A stretch of DNA of 64,000 bases from assembly GCA_035041965.1 (NCBI GenBank), contig JAPYMA010000126.1:1-64000 (forward strand), written 5' to 3'. Positions 12,340 to 25,400 of this stretch are shown piece by piece. Under the pieces are notes generated by a model. The model searched no databases. It saw only the letters and a list, made by a program, of their open reading frames with translations, and had not been told where the DNA came from. How positions within the stretch are numbered: the stretch's first letter is position 1; the number at the start of each line of letters is the position of its first letter. The position numbers were made by a program, and so were the translations under genes. The DNA is from Anisakis pegreffii. Taxonomy: Eukaryota; Nematoda; Chromadorea; Rhabditida; Anisakidae.

Positions 12340-12765
12340 TTGAAGTTGCGGAAAAGATCGCTTGGTACATAAAGATCGGTCTATTACACACAGCACACGC
12401 ATCAGCCATCGTATGCATGAAAACGTTGTGCCACAGCTCTCTCCGCATATTAACAACTGCTTTCTCCAATAAGGAGAAGTATGTCAACTGAAATTAATTC
12501 AGTTTGAGTAAATAAACGTGATCGCAGCTAATTGTGATCCGTGCAACGAGAAATAAACCAGTGATAAACACTAGGCAACGACTGGGTATGGTTTGGATCC
12601 ATAGTATGAACGTAATCAATTCACATGAGATGAAGAACAGGTCAATTGCAAATTTATACTCGCTGAGATGAAGCCAAACTGAAGGGTATTGACCTATCGT
12701 GCAGTAGAGGTCAAATGCACACTAATACCAAATGAAATGAAGTCGTGCTGGATAACATTCACGGT
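12340..12765 (+). repeat. Dispersed repeat, copy 2 (right of the aldo-keto reductase gene)
   Basis: Direct-orientation relative of 7850-8275. The clearest shared stretch is around GCAACGAGAAATAAACC at 12541-12557. The pair brackets the aldo-keto reductase gene at a distance of about 4.5 kb. Confidence 0.65.
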
Positions 12766-12834
12766 CAGTTTAAATATGACGATCCTGATATTCTTAGGAT
12801 TTCCGGTTTAGGGCAAACCCACTGATCAGCCGAG

Positions 12835-14255
12835 ACAACGGCTGCAAGTTTTTCACTTTAACATATCTCCTCGTAGAGACAGAATTTCTCGGCAAAATAA
12901 TGTTCTTTAGAATGCAGAGATTCTACTCAATCGAACGATTCATAAACATCAATATGTTACCGGGCAAACTTGAGGAGATGGTAGGCTTGAATGTATCGAA
13001 CCTACATTTCTGTAGTAATGTATGATATCTATTGATCTATTGTGATCAAATGCATATCGATGAGCACCATTGCCCTAGTTGAGATAGTTTTAATAAAATA
13101 GCTATATCTCCTTAAGAAAGTGAGATCGCCCGACAAAATATATTATTCTGAATGCAGAGGTACTGCTAGATCGATTGGTGTAAAGAAATTGATATGTCAA
13201 TTCGCAAACTTGAGAATACGATAGGCTTGAATGTATCAAACCTACATTTCTGTAGTAATGTATGATATCTATTGATCTATTGTGATCAAATGCATATCAA
13301 TGAGCATCATTGCGCTACTTGAGATAGCTTTAATAAAATAGCTATATCTCTTTAAGTAAGCAAAATCGCTCAGCAAAATATATGTTTTTCTGATTCTAGA
13401 GGCCCCGCTGGATCGATCGATGTGAAAAATTGATATGTTGGTGGTCAAAGCTGAGAGTATGGTAGGCTTGAATGTGCCAACCCCTATAGCATCACGAAAA
13501 TTACTATATCTCCTCGTAGAGGCAGAATTTCTCGGCAAAATAATGTTCTTTAGAATACAGAGATTTTAATCGATCGAACGATTCATAAGCATCAATATGT
13601 TACTGGAAAAACTTGAGGAGATGGTAGGCTTGAATGTATCAAACATATATTTCTATAGTAATGTACAATATCCATTGATCTGTTGTGATCGAATGCATAT
13701 CGATAAGCACCATTGCCCTAGTTGAGCTATATCTCCTCAAGTAAGCAAAACCGTCCGACAAAATATATATTTTTCTGAATGCAGAGATTCTGCTCGAGCG
13801 ATTGATGTGAAGAAATTGAGACGTTATTTCGCAAACTTGAGAGTACGGTAGGCTTGAATGTGCTAACTCCTACAGCATCACGAAAATTACTATATCTCCT
13901 CGTAAGGGCAGAATTTCGCAAAAAAATTTCCTTTCCGGTAAGTAGAGAATCTGCTCGATCGATTGGTGTATAAACATCAATATGTTACTGGGCAAACCTG
14001 AGAAGACGGTAGGCTTGAATGTATCAAACCTACATTTTTATAATAATGTTTGATATCTACTGATCTATTGTGATCAAATGCATATCAATGAGCACCATTG
14101 CGCTAATTAAGATAGCTTTAATAAAATATCTATATCTCCTTAAGTAAACAAAATCGCTCAGCAAAATACATGTTTTTCCGAATCTAGAGTTTCCGATGGA
14201 TCGAACGGTGTAAAGAAATTCACTCGTTTCTGGGTAAACTCGAGAATATGGTTAG
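12835..14255 (-). repeat. Diverged, inverted relative of the 1-3.9 kb satellite
   Basis: The word TAGGCTTGAATG (or a variant) recurs at 12982, 13222, 13463, 13624, 13849 and 14011, with a decayed copy near 14252. Spacings are 240, 241, 161, 225, 162 and 241 bp. On the minus strand these repeats read as the satellite half-units: long (about 234 bp there, 225-241 here) and short (about 172 bp there, 161-162 here). The reverse complement of GTTACTGGTCAAAGCTGAG-type text in the first array appears here as GTGGTCAAAGCTGAGAG, and the AGCTATATCTCCT / GATCTATTGTGATCAAATGC module corresponds to the extra module of the long half-unit. Copies here differ from one another far more than in the first array, so this block is older. 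Confidence 0.85.
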
Positions 14256-17200
14256 CTCGAAGATGGCAATCCGCATATTGCTGTATGAACGTATTGGTCG
14301 GTCTTCTATATAAACGTGTTGACGAAAAAGAGACGCATGTGAAGGGAGGATTGATATAGTTGAGACGTTCAACATATTAAATTTCTAAGCATTCGAATCG
14401 CTCTGAGGAGCAAATCGCTTTCTGGGAATAAGATACTAATGGACAAATTCAAAAAAGCTGCTGAATGAATAACATAAAGTGTCTAAGCATGCATATATCG
14501 AAATGATCGACAATATCCGAACAGTGATCAAAATCAACCCACAACATACATATTTTTCTGAAACTGGAGAATCTGATGGATGAGAGAAAAATACATGTTG
14601 ACATGCAAATTTGAAGGTATCGATAATATGAATATAGTGATCCTGATATTACTGCACACTTTTACAAATTGAACAATACAAATACAGTTCACTGGAATGT
14701 ACAGCTCAGATATGTGAGAAGACATCAGAAAATCATCAATACTTCTTGGAGTAAGTAAGACCGCCCGAAAATGTATGCATTTTTCTGTAACTAGAGAACC
14801 TGGGAAATTGGATTGCGTGAAAAAATCACAAGGTTCCTCGGCATATCTGAGGACAGCGTTAGTTTGAAGATGGTGACCGTGATGCCACTACAGCAATGTA
14901 CGCATTGATCAACAGTGATGGGGTGCAATCCGATGCAAACTGATCGTCAGCTTGATACAATCCCGCTTCGATATACACAAATAAAGGTGTATTAAAGCGG
15001 TGTCTTGCATGCAAACGAACTGATAACGTGGTTATTACTCTTATCAACGATTGAGTGGTGGTGGAGAGTAATGATTACTTTATCATTGCATTGGAAGAGT
15101 GTGATATTGATTTATCACCTGCTGATAATCATTTATATGTTCTCTCTTCATTGCAATACACTCTTTATGGCACAAACATCAACCTGTCTCTTTAGCACTC
15201 CTCAATTCACTGCCATTTTTGTTGATTATTGTTGTTGTTCTTATTATTATCATTGTTCTTATTGCTCGTGCTGCTATTATTCGATTGCATTGCATAATCA
15301 ATAAGGACCTCGCAGGGTTTTTATTTTCTTACCGTAGTTTTCTTACTATTTTCTTCTTGTAAGACAGTCGAATTTGATTCTGTTTCATCATTTGTACGAC
15401 GCATCCCTCGATCATTTGTTTTTGCGAGAAGCCCTTAACTTGGGTGGATGATAAATAACAACAGTCATTTAGTGTGTGTTCTCTAGAATGATATAGACAT
15501 CATTCTGATTTGTCAGTGATTGCTGTTTTCATAATGATCAATTTTTTCATAGTTGCATAAGTTTATGTTCGAATTATGACTTCGATCGCTGCAATTCGAA
15601 CATCTCGTCAAACTGAATGTCAATCAAAACGATTCATAAAATAATTCATTGTTGCATTCTTCAATAAAATTGTATCGAATAGCCTTAATAATATCTGTCA
15701 TCACAAATTCCCAAGTCCTCAGATGATCTTTACAAAGACGATTCATTCGTCGAATATCTGTGTTATGCTGCCGCAATAACAGTACGACAATTAAAGAAGT
15801 AAACAATAAGATTGTATTGTATTACACACCGAAAAAAATGGCGATTTAAGTGTATCAAATGAAACTAATTGACAAGAGATTACAATAAATTCGGATTGAT
15901 ATCATCGGAATGAGGTAAGTCTCGAATTACTTTGCGGGAGGTAGGACAGATTTCGGTGATAGTGCATTTGAAGCGAAGATATGCAGAAATGCCCCCTACG
16001 AACATAAAGGATAAATCTCAGGTGGCACAAAGGAGATATGCTTAATAAATCCCACAGTGGGTCATATGCGGCCGCCTTTTGAGTTCACATTTGATTACTG
16101 TTATTGTTAATGCTATAATCAAAACTCCCTTATTCTTACGATTGATATTATCACTGTTAATAATAAATATAAAGTGCTTCATAAAGATAGCACTGAATGC
16201 TTTGATAATCCCTAAAGTACATCCGAGGCACCTCGAAGACCGCAGTAAATCATACGTTTCTCACGCGTAGTCAATTCTATTGTGTTGATTTGCACAACAT
16301 TCGATAATCATCGGAAGTGATTAAGGTCACTTCGATGGCTATGCTCTTTGCAGCAATTCCCTTAGAGACTGTTTTTGGGCAGAGTAATGCTGATGTGTTG
16401 GTTTTGGGTTGATCATGTTGATAGTTTATCATTGCCTTTTTATGGCGTAACACATAATTAGTAATTGTTGGACTCGCTGATTACAGTTTGATTTGCATAT
16501 GTCAATCGTCAGTTAATTGCAGTAAATAAATGTTTCATAATGTGAATAGATTTTGCTGGAAGGATCTCGAAACGATACTCATTCAAATGAACAACACCAA
16601 TTAAGTAGTTGTTTGAGCAGGAAATCAACTGAATTGATTGGGAAATTGGCTATGAGATTATGAATGCTGAATGCAAATTGTTGGTGTGTTGTCAGAAGGA
16701 TGAGTGTTAAATTTACTTAAGAGATTATTCATATGACAGACAATATTCGTGCATTGATTCTGCACAACTCTCGGATGGAGTCTGCAGTGAATCTAAATAA
16801 AGCATCAGTTGTGATTCTTTCATCAATGTGCATATCGTTTTATCAGCTAAGCCCTATATCAGCTCAAATCCTTACATCGATTTGCAGTGATAATCGTTTG
16901 GAGGATACGCTCTGTGACGTTTGTAAGATTGATGCAGGATCGCCACTAACGTAGACTTGGATTTATCCAACAGATTACATAAATCCTGCTTTAAAAATCG
17001 GCTTTCATTACTTTAATAACCTCTTGATCGAGTATTGAATAACTTATCTGCTCAACTATTACGTGTCTGTTATATCAACTGCAACCTGAACTCGTAATAT
17101 TGACAATTCCTAAAAGAATGATTTGATCAACTCAAATGATTACATACTCATGAACTTAGGTATCTATCTAAGTCAGCTATTTATCAAAGGTATGAACCAA

Positions 17201-20200
17201 ATAAATCTTCATTCTTCGTGCAGTACGTGTATCCACCTTACGCACTTATAATCTCATAATCCTCCAAATCGGATCAATGATCACTTTTATTAATGATTAT
17301 TCCATTGATTACACTTGATGTATTACCATAAATGATGATGACAATATATGAATACCGCTATGTTTCCCTACGGATCGAATATATTGTCGTTCTGATTGCA
17401 GCTTCACGAAACGAAACTTCAGTACTGAATTTAATATTTTTTAATGGCATCTCGGACGTTATAATCTCGACTTTCATGATGAAGATAGATAAGAGTTGAC
17501 AATGACAACAATAAACGATAGGTGCGTACATACCTTATGGGAATGAAAGAGAGTAGCACTTAGGTTAAATATGATTAGCGTTCTTAGCAGACCTTTATAT
17601 CCTTAAGGGTTATGAATCAATCAGTCAACTTACGTTTGCTGAGGCTGTTTTGAGGGTGTTTGATTGGTAAGGTATCGTTATTTGCATTCAATTGATAGAT
17701 CACATTGAATAAATCGTGTTTATTGATCATATGTGTCTTATTAAAACTCATTTCAATGTGGCTATTATAGTTTTTTCGAGGCTTGTGCAAATTAAGTTCT
17801 CATATTCAAGGCGACCGGTAAGACTGAATGCGACTGTAGCAGATGCATATGGATATATTCTAGCTCTTTGTAAGCCCAAGCGCAAGCTTAAGCTAAGACA
17901 CAAGCCTAAGCCTAAACCCGAGGATAAGTCTGAGGCTAAATCCGAGTCTTATTCGCGTCGATTTGGCTAACATATATCCCTGTGTATTGTTGCGACACTC
18001 TTTTCGGGGTTTACAAATTATCTACGTGAAAAGCGGTGGGTGTAGTCGTAAAATGATCTCATCAAATGCTGATGAGTACTATCCACACTTTGCGAAATTG
18101 TCTTAATTATGATCATTATTTATGAGAGGGAGATCAAGTTGTGCATGTCTGTGTTGTGCATATCCATGGCTTAATAATGATTATATGAGTGCATGCATCT
18201 TATGTTATGTAATTCATGAACTTTATTACTGTCATTCATTTAGTTACACGTATGGTATCATCTCGTGTGCAATACACATCCTAATGTAGCCACTCATCAA
18301 CATATCATTAATGTGCTCGTAAAAAAGACTTAACCGTATCTTAAAGTAGACGTATACGACTGCAATTATGTTTTATGCATCTCACTTAGGTGATACTTAA
18401 ATCTTCAATCGTATATGCCCATATACAGTAACAGTGAATAAATAAATGATTGTGTAAAATGATGACGATGATAATTGTAAGTATTAGTTTCAATTTACTT
18501 TAATCATTTATTATTTCAGCCAAACAGAATCGAATATGGATAAGCGTCAAATAACATGCTCAGAAATAGAACAATAGCCAACATTTTGTTTTTATAACAA
18601 ACACTTCGAAATATAACTGTTTGACCTTGCAAAGCAAATGTCGAAGTTACTTCAAATAATTCGTTCGGAACAAATGAATGCTAAACTGAATTTATCAGTT
18701 GGCAGACATTCAGCTGATGAATTTTCGTTCGGAATTAAATTTGAAAAAATGGCTGTTGTTAGCGATAATAATGTCGTGAATGACGTTGAAATTAAATGTT
18801 GTATGACGACTGGTATGATGCAATTAATATTTCGGTGCAGTGACATAATGCTCGAGTCGTAATTCATTTGAAAGGTATCAACTTAATCAATCAGCACATC
18901 GTGGTCGGCTCATTGCTGAAATAATAATTTCAACGTGTCTTCATCGAATCCTCAGAGCAGATTCATTGAAATCACTGAAATGCTTGTACGATCTTGCATC
19001 CTTAGAAGAAGTACACTGCTAGGCATACTATTCCTCCAGTAGATACAAATAAACAGACGACTGCCATGACGCAATGACATTTCGATGAATTTACTCGGTT
19101 TTTTGATCGTTATTGTCAATTGACTCATGATTGAATGAATGAACAGTCGAATTCGTTTTGACCCCTTTGACCTCTGATAGTTCGAATGTTCCAATAGACT
19201 TAATTGAATTGGTGGATCCTTACAGATTCGGTAACGATTTTTTTTAGAAGCTGATAATTTGAGTTGCATAATATTGGTTGAGAAATTTTTATAGATTCGA
19301 TTTTGTCGTAAATAATGAAAACTGACATTGAGTTGTTGTTTAATTTGAGCTTAATTGGATAATAATAATAAACAAAAAGTTTGCATATAGATTCGAAGAG
19401 ATAAGCGATTCAAAAACGTTAAGTAGTTCTTTAACGAGAGTCTTATGCGGGTATTATCACACGGATTAGAAATGTTTCGAATAAATGAGAAGATTTTAGC
19501 AGAAGATTAACATTCCATTTCATTGCGTTCTTCATTGTTATTCATTCGTTGATCAGCGCAATTTTTGTAGTGATTCTTGACTGCAGGAAGGAAACCTTTC
19601 AGTGGCTTAGTTACTCTGGGCAACCGTTTTCGATAAGTATTGCGTGAATAATACGCATAAATAATTTCATTTTGCTTTGTAATAACAACGAAACATTATC
19701 TATTTATCACACATTACTATTATTATTATTGTTACAGGCGAAATTGATTTTGAAAAGATGTCAGCGGATATGAAACAACATTGAGAGTGGATGATTATAT
19801 CAGTCATTCATCACTCATTTTTAACTTTACTTATTCGTTTTAGCATTACGATTGTGTTCATGTAAATCAAAATCGAATTAACTCACCTAGTTCCATCCGG
19901 ATTTACGTATTTGCGAATAGTTCTCTATTTATATCCAACCTGAACGGCATATCCGTATTTATTACCCAAAGGTATCTCTTCCGCATCATCATTCATTTCA
20001 CATCAAATGTGTGCTAATGCGAGCCATTTGCGATGATTTCATCCTAAGCTTTGGATTACTTTTAGATTATTGAACTCATTATTGGGTTAATTGTTGTGTT
20101 TAATTGACGTGGTTCAGTTGATTGAAAGACAAGAGTTCGGTAGAAAGTACAGAACAGAAACTTTTATGCATAGGTATAGTGAGTAAATGTAAGATCAGTG

Positions 20201-22479
20201 AGATGAAGTGAAAAAATTTGCTTAGAGTTTTCATGAGAGGATTTACGGAAATCGAATATTAGTATATACCAGTAGCAAAATTTTCATAGCTATATAATAC
20301 GGTCGCTGATAACTGATCATATTGATATCATTTACTTATAGTAACTAGTATTTATATTGGTTAAGAATACATTTAATATGTATCTAGAACTAAGCACTTT
20401 CATATGAAAAGTCTCAATATGTATAGCAGAAGTATATCTGATAAATGCAATTCACTGAATTCAATTCACTCGTATCAATTGAGGGTATATTGAATGGTCG
20501 ATAATGTAGGTGAGGGTATTTTTGAGCGGTCGATAATGCAATCCGCTGATATAAATCAATTTCATTAGATAAACATCAAATTTATTGATAAGATTGTGAA
20601 ATTATATCATTTAGACGCATTCTCATTATAGACTAACTACAAGCACTACTGTAGCGATGAAGCGAGTCTATTGATTGGTTGAATATCCGTTAGGCTCCAC
20701 CCACCTCTTGCGATTACATCTTGACTCCGTCAATCTTTGCAATAAAGAATCGAATTGCTCACTGCTCCAATATATTCGTTCATATCGTTTATTCTAATCA
20801 AGTATGGATATCCGTCAATCAGAATTATCCACTGAATTGATTTATTGAAGAAAAAATTATTTTCTTGTTATAGTTATCTTTAACTGGGTAAAGTTTGAGT
20901 ATTTCGTTGAATGTAAAACATGTTAAGCTCAAATTACTTCTTTGACATATAACCGAGTAATAGTATGAAATAATGTGTGAATGTGGTCGACAATAATGTT
21001 TATTTTGATTTGTACGCATCATTTGTGATAAAAATCAGCGTTATCAATAACCACTTCTCTTGCTTTGCTTCACTATTGCATTCATTCATCATTATCATAC
21101 AGCTAGGTCACTATTATCACTAAACTTGTTTCCTTTGCTGTTTCTGTTCATACTTCTATTTCATTTTTTATAGTTATTATTATTCTGTTTATTTTTGTTC
21201 TTACTTTATTTATTATTATTGCTGTTAGTATGACTATGAATACATTGTTATCTTAATTGTTTTTATTTCAAGAATTATCCCTAGAATTCAAGTCACCTCA
21301 AGGGAAATATACCCAAATGCGATTTCATCACCTCATAAACACCGTATTCATCTTAATATCGCCTCAGTCTGTAACTTATTCTGATTATCAACGATCATTC
21401 AGTAACTTTCACGAGTGAAAATTTTTATCCACGTTATATTGCTATGACTATTACTGCTACCATTTATTGCAAGAATAATTATTGCTATCTTTATCAGCAC
21501 TGTTATTCTCGAATGAGAAATAATCCCTTAATTAAATACAGTTAGTCAGACGTCTCGAGTTATTTCGATCACGAATACGGTATGATTCACTGGTAAACAA
21601 TGTGATGAATGAATTCATTCATTATCATTTACCAGATACATTTCAAGTGTCGATTAAATAAAAGGATCAAAACAGAATTCGAATTTGATCAGTTTGATCA
21701 GTTGTTTAATCTCACAAATTCGTATGCATTATTTGCATTCGAATGCTAACACATCACTATTATCATAGTAATTGCTATAATAATTCTTATCATTGTTATT
21801 GTTATGATTACTAAGAATATTATTCCTCTTCAATTATAGAGTTATTATTGAGGTTATATCTTTTTCAAGGCAGTAATGTTGTTCTGTACAAAATTTGATC
21901 AGTTGCAATAGAATCGGAGATGTTAAAATCTGAAATGAAATCTCGCAAAAGCGACATAACGAGTTACGCTTTGTTCTGGTTGTTTTCATTTGATCGAAAC
22001 AGCTTCAACTCACTTTGTGTTGTGCTGATAAGCAATCCTGAACCTTTATACGTTCTCATTACCAGTGACAATCAATCAGAAATACACTTCTATCTGTAAG
22101 CGTTATCATTAAAACTTACTTTTATATTCATCGATTAATGCCATGCTATTGATAAAATGCGTATAATGTTCTGTTACAAACTGATTCACAATCCGTCCGC
22201 ATCACTACGTCCCTTAAGCATGCAGTGTACACAAGTGATATAAATGGTAAATCGTAGTCTTATCAGGCATTATTTCGGTTGTAAAGGTGTTACTTAACGA
22301 CCGCATTAGACTTCATTACTATCAATATTATCACTGTATTAGATACGTCTCTGTTAAGCACAGCGTTGTTTATTGCCTATTATTAATGGTGATTATCGCA
22401 TTAATTATGTCATTTTAACTATACGTAATCTCGTTTACGATTTTGATCAGTCCAATGATCGTATATTAATGTTAAAGAA
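14256..22479. other. Gene desert upstream of the homeobox gene
   Basis: About 8 kb without a convincing exon chain on either strand. Frames of 60-100 codons occur by chance but lack family motifs or coding-like composition. The sequence is AT-rich with ATT/TTA microsatellite runs. Given the adjacent developmental regulator, distal cis-regulatory elements are the most likely functional content. That is inference; none is individually supported. Confidence 0.45.
17866..17945. repeat. Short telomere-like block (GCCTAAGCCTAA core)
   Basis: A run of about 80 bp is made of AAGCCCAAG, AAGCTTAAGC and ACAAGCCTAAGCCTAAACC-type words followed by GATAAGTCTGAGGCTAAATCC. It contains two consecutive perfect GCCTAA hexamers, the C-strand form of the nematode telomere repeat, within decayed variants. 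Confidence 0.5.
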
Positions 22480-25400
22480 ATGGTGTACAGTGCGATGCCG
22501 TTCGCCGCCTATGCGCATCTGCCGTGTCCTTCGGGGACTGCTTCGGCAGCAGGACAAGGCTTTGCATACTCACCCATACATCACATGACTTCGATGACGA
22601 TGTTCCATAATAATTATACTGCAGGTTTACTTTTTATGCTATCGTTGTTGTTATTGTTACTGCTATCATCTATTCCCAGCATCGCTTTCATTCAACGGCG
22701 ATGTACAAATTATTGTAATACAAATAAACAGATGCATTTTATATCAATATGCAATTATACTCAAGCGATGTTAATAATGAAGTAATGTCAAAAATAGAAA
22801 ATCACACTATCACGTTCTCATATCAGCCTCGAAACTGCGTTAATGGATGTGAGTTGTATATATTCGTTGGTTGAGTCTGAAAATTAGGAAATAAGAGTAG
22901 CAATAATAATGATAGTGTTGAATTTGATTCAGTGAGTTTGATAGTGACCATTATCATGATAATATTGCTATTGTTGAATGAATGTTCGATTGTCAAAGAA
23001 GTTCTGAGAAGATAATTTGCTTTGAGCTGAGTTAGTAATTATTATCGCTCGTTCTTCATGAATATGTTAATTTAATCTATGAAAATGGTTCACTTAACAT
23101 TTATGTATCACAAATTGTTTGAAAAAAGTCAAGCTTTATGCATACTGATACTGCAAACAGGTGTGCTACTACTAGTTATTTCAATGTTACAATTCGTTGA
23201 TAAAATGAATATCATAATAATAGTTATGGAATGGTAAATCATACGGCATAATATCATTTTTAATTATACGTAATCATACAGCATAATCATACGGCATAAT
23301 ATCACAACATGTTTCCTTGAAATGCAACTTTTGATCATTGTATATTATATGAATAGCTATGTGTATTCGCAGTAATATTGCTGCATGGATTTCAGTTATC
23401 AAATTTTTACAGTCAATTTACAGTTGACATCTTTTTGAAGTTTATAAATCTCAGAGAATCAGGCAGCATTCATTCGAAATAAAACACTGATTCAGTTTGA
23501 ACATTGATTCATTGACAATAACTGATAATTGCTTCATATCATGGAATAGATCGAACGATCACTAAAATGAACCAATCAAATTCAGGGATGTTACCTCGAA
23601 AGAATCGTCGAGAAAGAACCACATTCAACCGTCAACAGCTGGAGGTACTCGAGAATTTATTCTCGACTACACATTACCCTGATGTATTTACGAGAGAGAA
23701 AATTGCTGAGCAGATTCAACTACAAGAAAGCCGAATTCAGGTTACTATCTATTTCATTTTTGATTCCTCCACTCAGTTTTTCAGTAATTTATCGCCACGC
23801 ACATATATCTGATAAGATTGGATAATTTGCGATCTTCATGAAAATACAGAACATATTTAGCAAAAATAGACTTATTTTAGCCTCAACCGTTCGAATGCGA
23901 TTCGCATTTAGTTTTAGGCTTACTCTTAAGCTATCAAATAAGGTTGCGCTCAAACTTATGACTAGGCTTAGGATTACAAGGACGCGAAATATATTCATGG
24001 GGTCGACACGAGGATTATGTCCTCTTGTGGACGAGGAGACACCTTCCTTCTATGCCAGCGGGCAATTCATTCCTATGTCAGCCACAACGTGTCTTGGAGC
24101 GTACTTGTTGATCTACCTTACCTTAGTATTGATCTAACCGCTTTTTCAATATCTAAATTACCGCGAGTTGAATTCGGAATCTACAATTTTGCAACAAAAC
24201 AGTTAAAACTTTAACCTTTCACTTCAGCAGTAATAGAAGAAGGAATGTTTTGTCTAAGCGATTGATACTCTTTCGATGAACAACAAGCATCAGATTCAAG
24301 TAGATATGGAGTGAGATAATTAGTTTCACGATCAGATGTTGTATTACTTGTACAATTAGTTGAAAATAACTGAAGTGCTCATCCAAATAACATCTGCCAG
24401 GCTTATATTTGGTGCGGGATATATATAAGGAGCATGAAAGCACGAACAAAAGAAGCGATTATCACTGCGGTCATAGCAGTTGTTCTTATGAATGGTTGTT
24501 GTTGACTGAGGAGAGTGGAGTGAATGACAAGAGATTATCGCATAATTGTTGATATTTGTTTGTATCATCGATTATTCATTGAATCATCCGATTGATCTCT
24601 TTGATCTGATCGAATACATGAGTACTAATGATTGGATATGCGATGTCTTCATGGGGATTTTCGTTCATAAGGTGCTTTTTCGCAGGGAGATGTGGTGTTT
24701 TTTGATGAAATGATTGCGAATTCAGTCAATTTTGAAGGTATGGTTCAAGAATCGTCGCGCTAAACACCGACAACAAGAGAAACAGAAGCCGAAACCGTTG
24801 GCGAATTCCTCATCGAGCAACACCGCCACCACCAGTGCACCTTCATCGAACTCGTCTCGAACCGATTCCACACCCACCTCCGATAACAATAACAACAGCG
24901 CCAATAACAATACTAATAGTGATACTAATAATACTTCCAACAACGATGCTAGTCAAAATACCAATAATAATCAGTCAGATAACAATGACGATAGCAGTAG
25001 CATTAATGCCAAACATCGAAATTCATCAAGCGAAACGTTTGCACAGCAAATTGCAAGTGAACCTGAATCAAGGTAATGATCCTCAATTTATTCATTATCA
25101 CCGTATTATCATTAATCACGCAATATGATGGGGTCTATTCCCTTTAACAATGCTTAATGTTCTAAATCTAAGTAAACGAATGTAACCCTCTCAAACCATA
25201 CAATGGAACAATAAATTTTGCATGTATACAAAACAAACTATACGGCTTGAAATTTGTCCGTATTTATCTGCAAAACCGAATGCATATCGATGAAATAATT
25301 CAAATGAGAAATATCTTCGGCAGCAAACTACTGGATCGATTCATTCCATCATCGCATTTCACGATGCAAATCAGTTATCTTCTTAATAATGACGAAATCA

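Noticed and set aside
12049..12456. 135-codon minus-strand frame
   Set aside because: It overlaps the dispersed repeat, with no splice partners or recognisable motif.
24722..24943. Leu/Val-rich minus-strand frame in the homeobox gene
   Set aside because: It is the antisense shadow of the Ser/Thr/Asn-rich homeobox exon 3.
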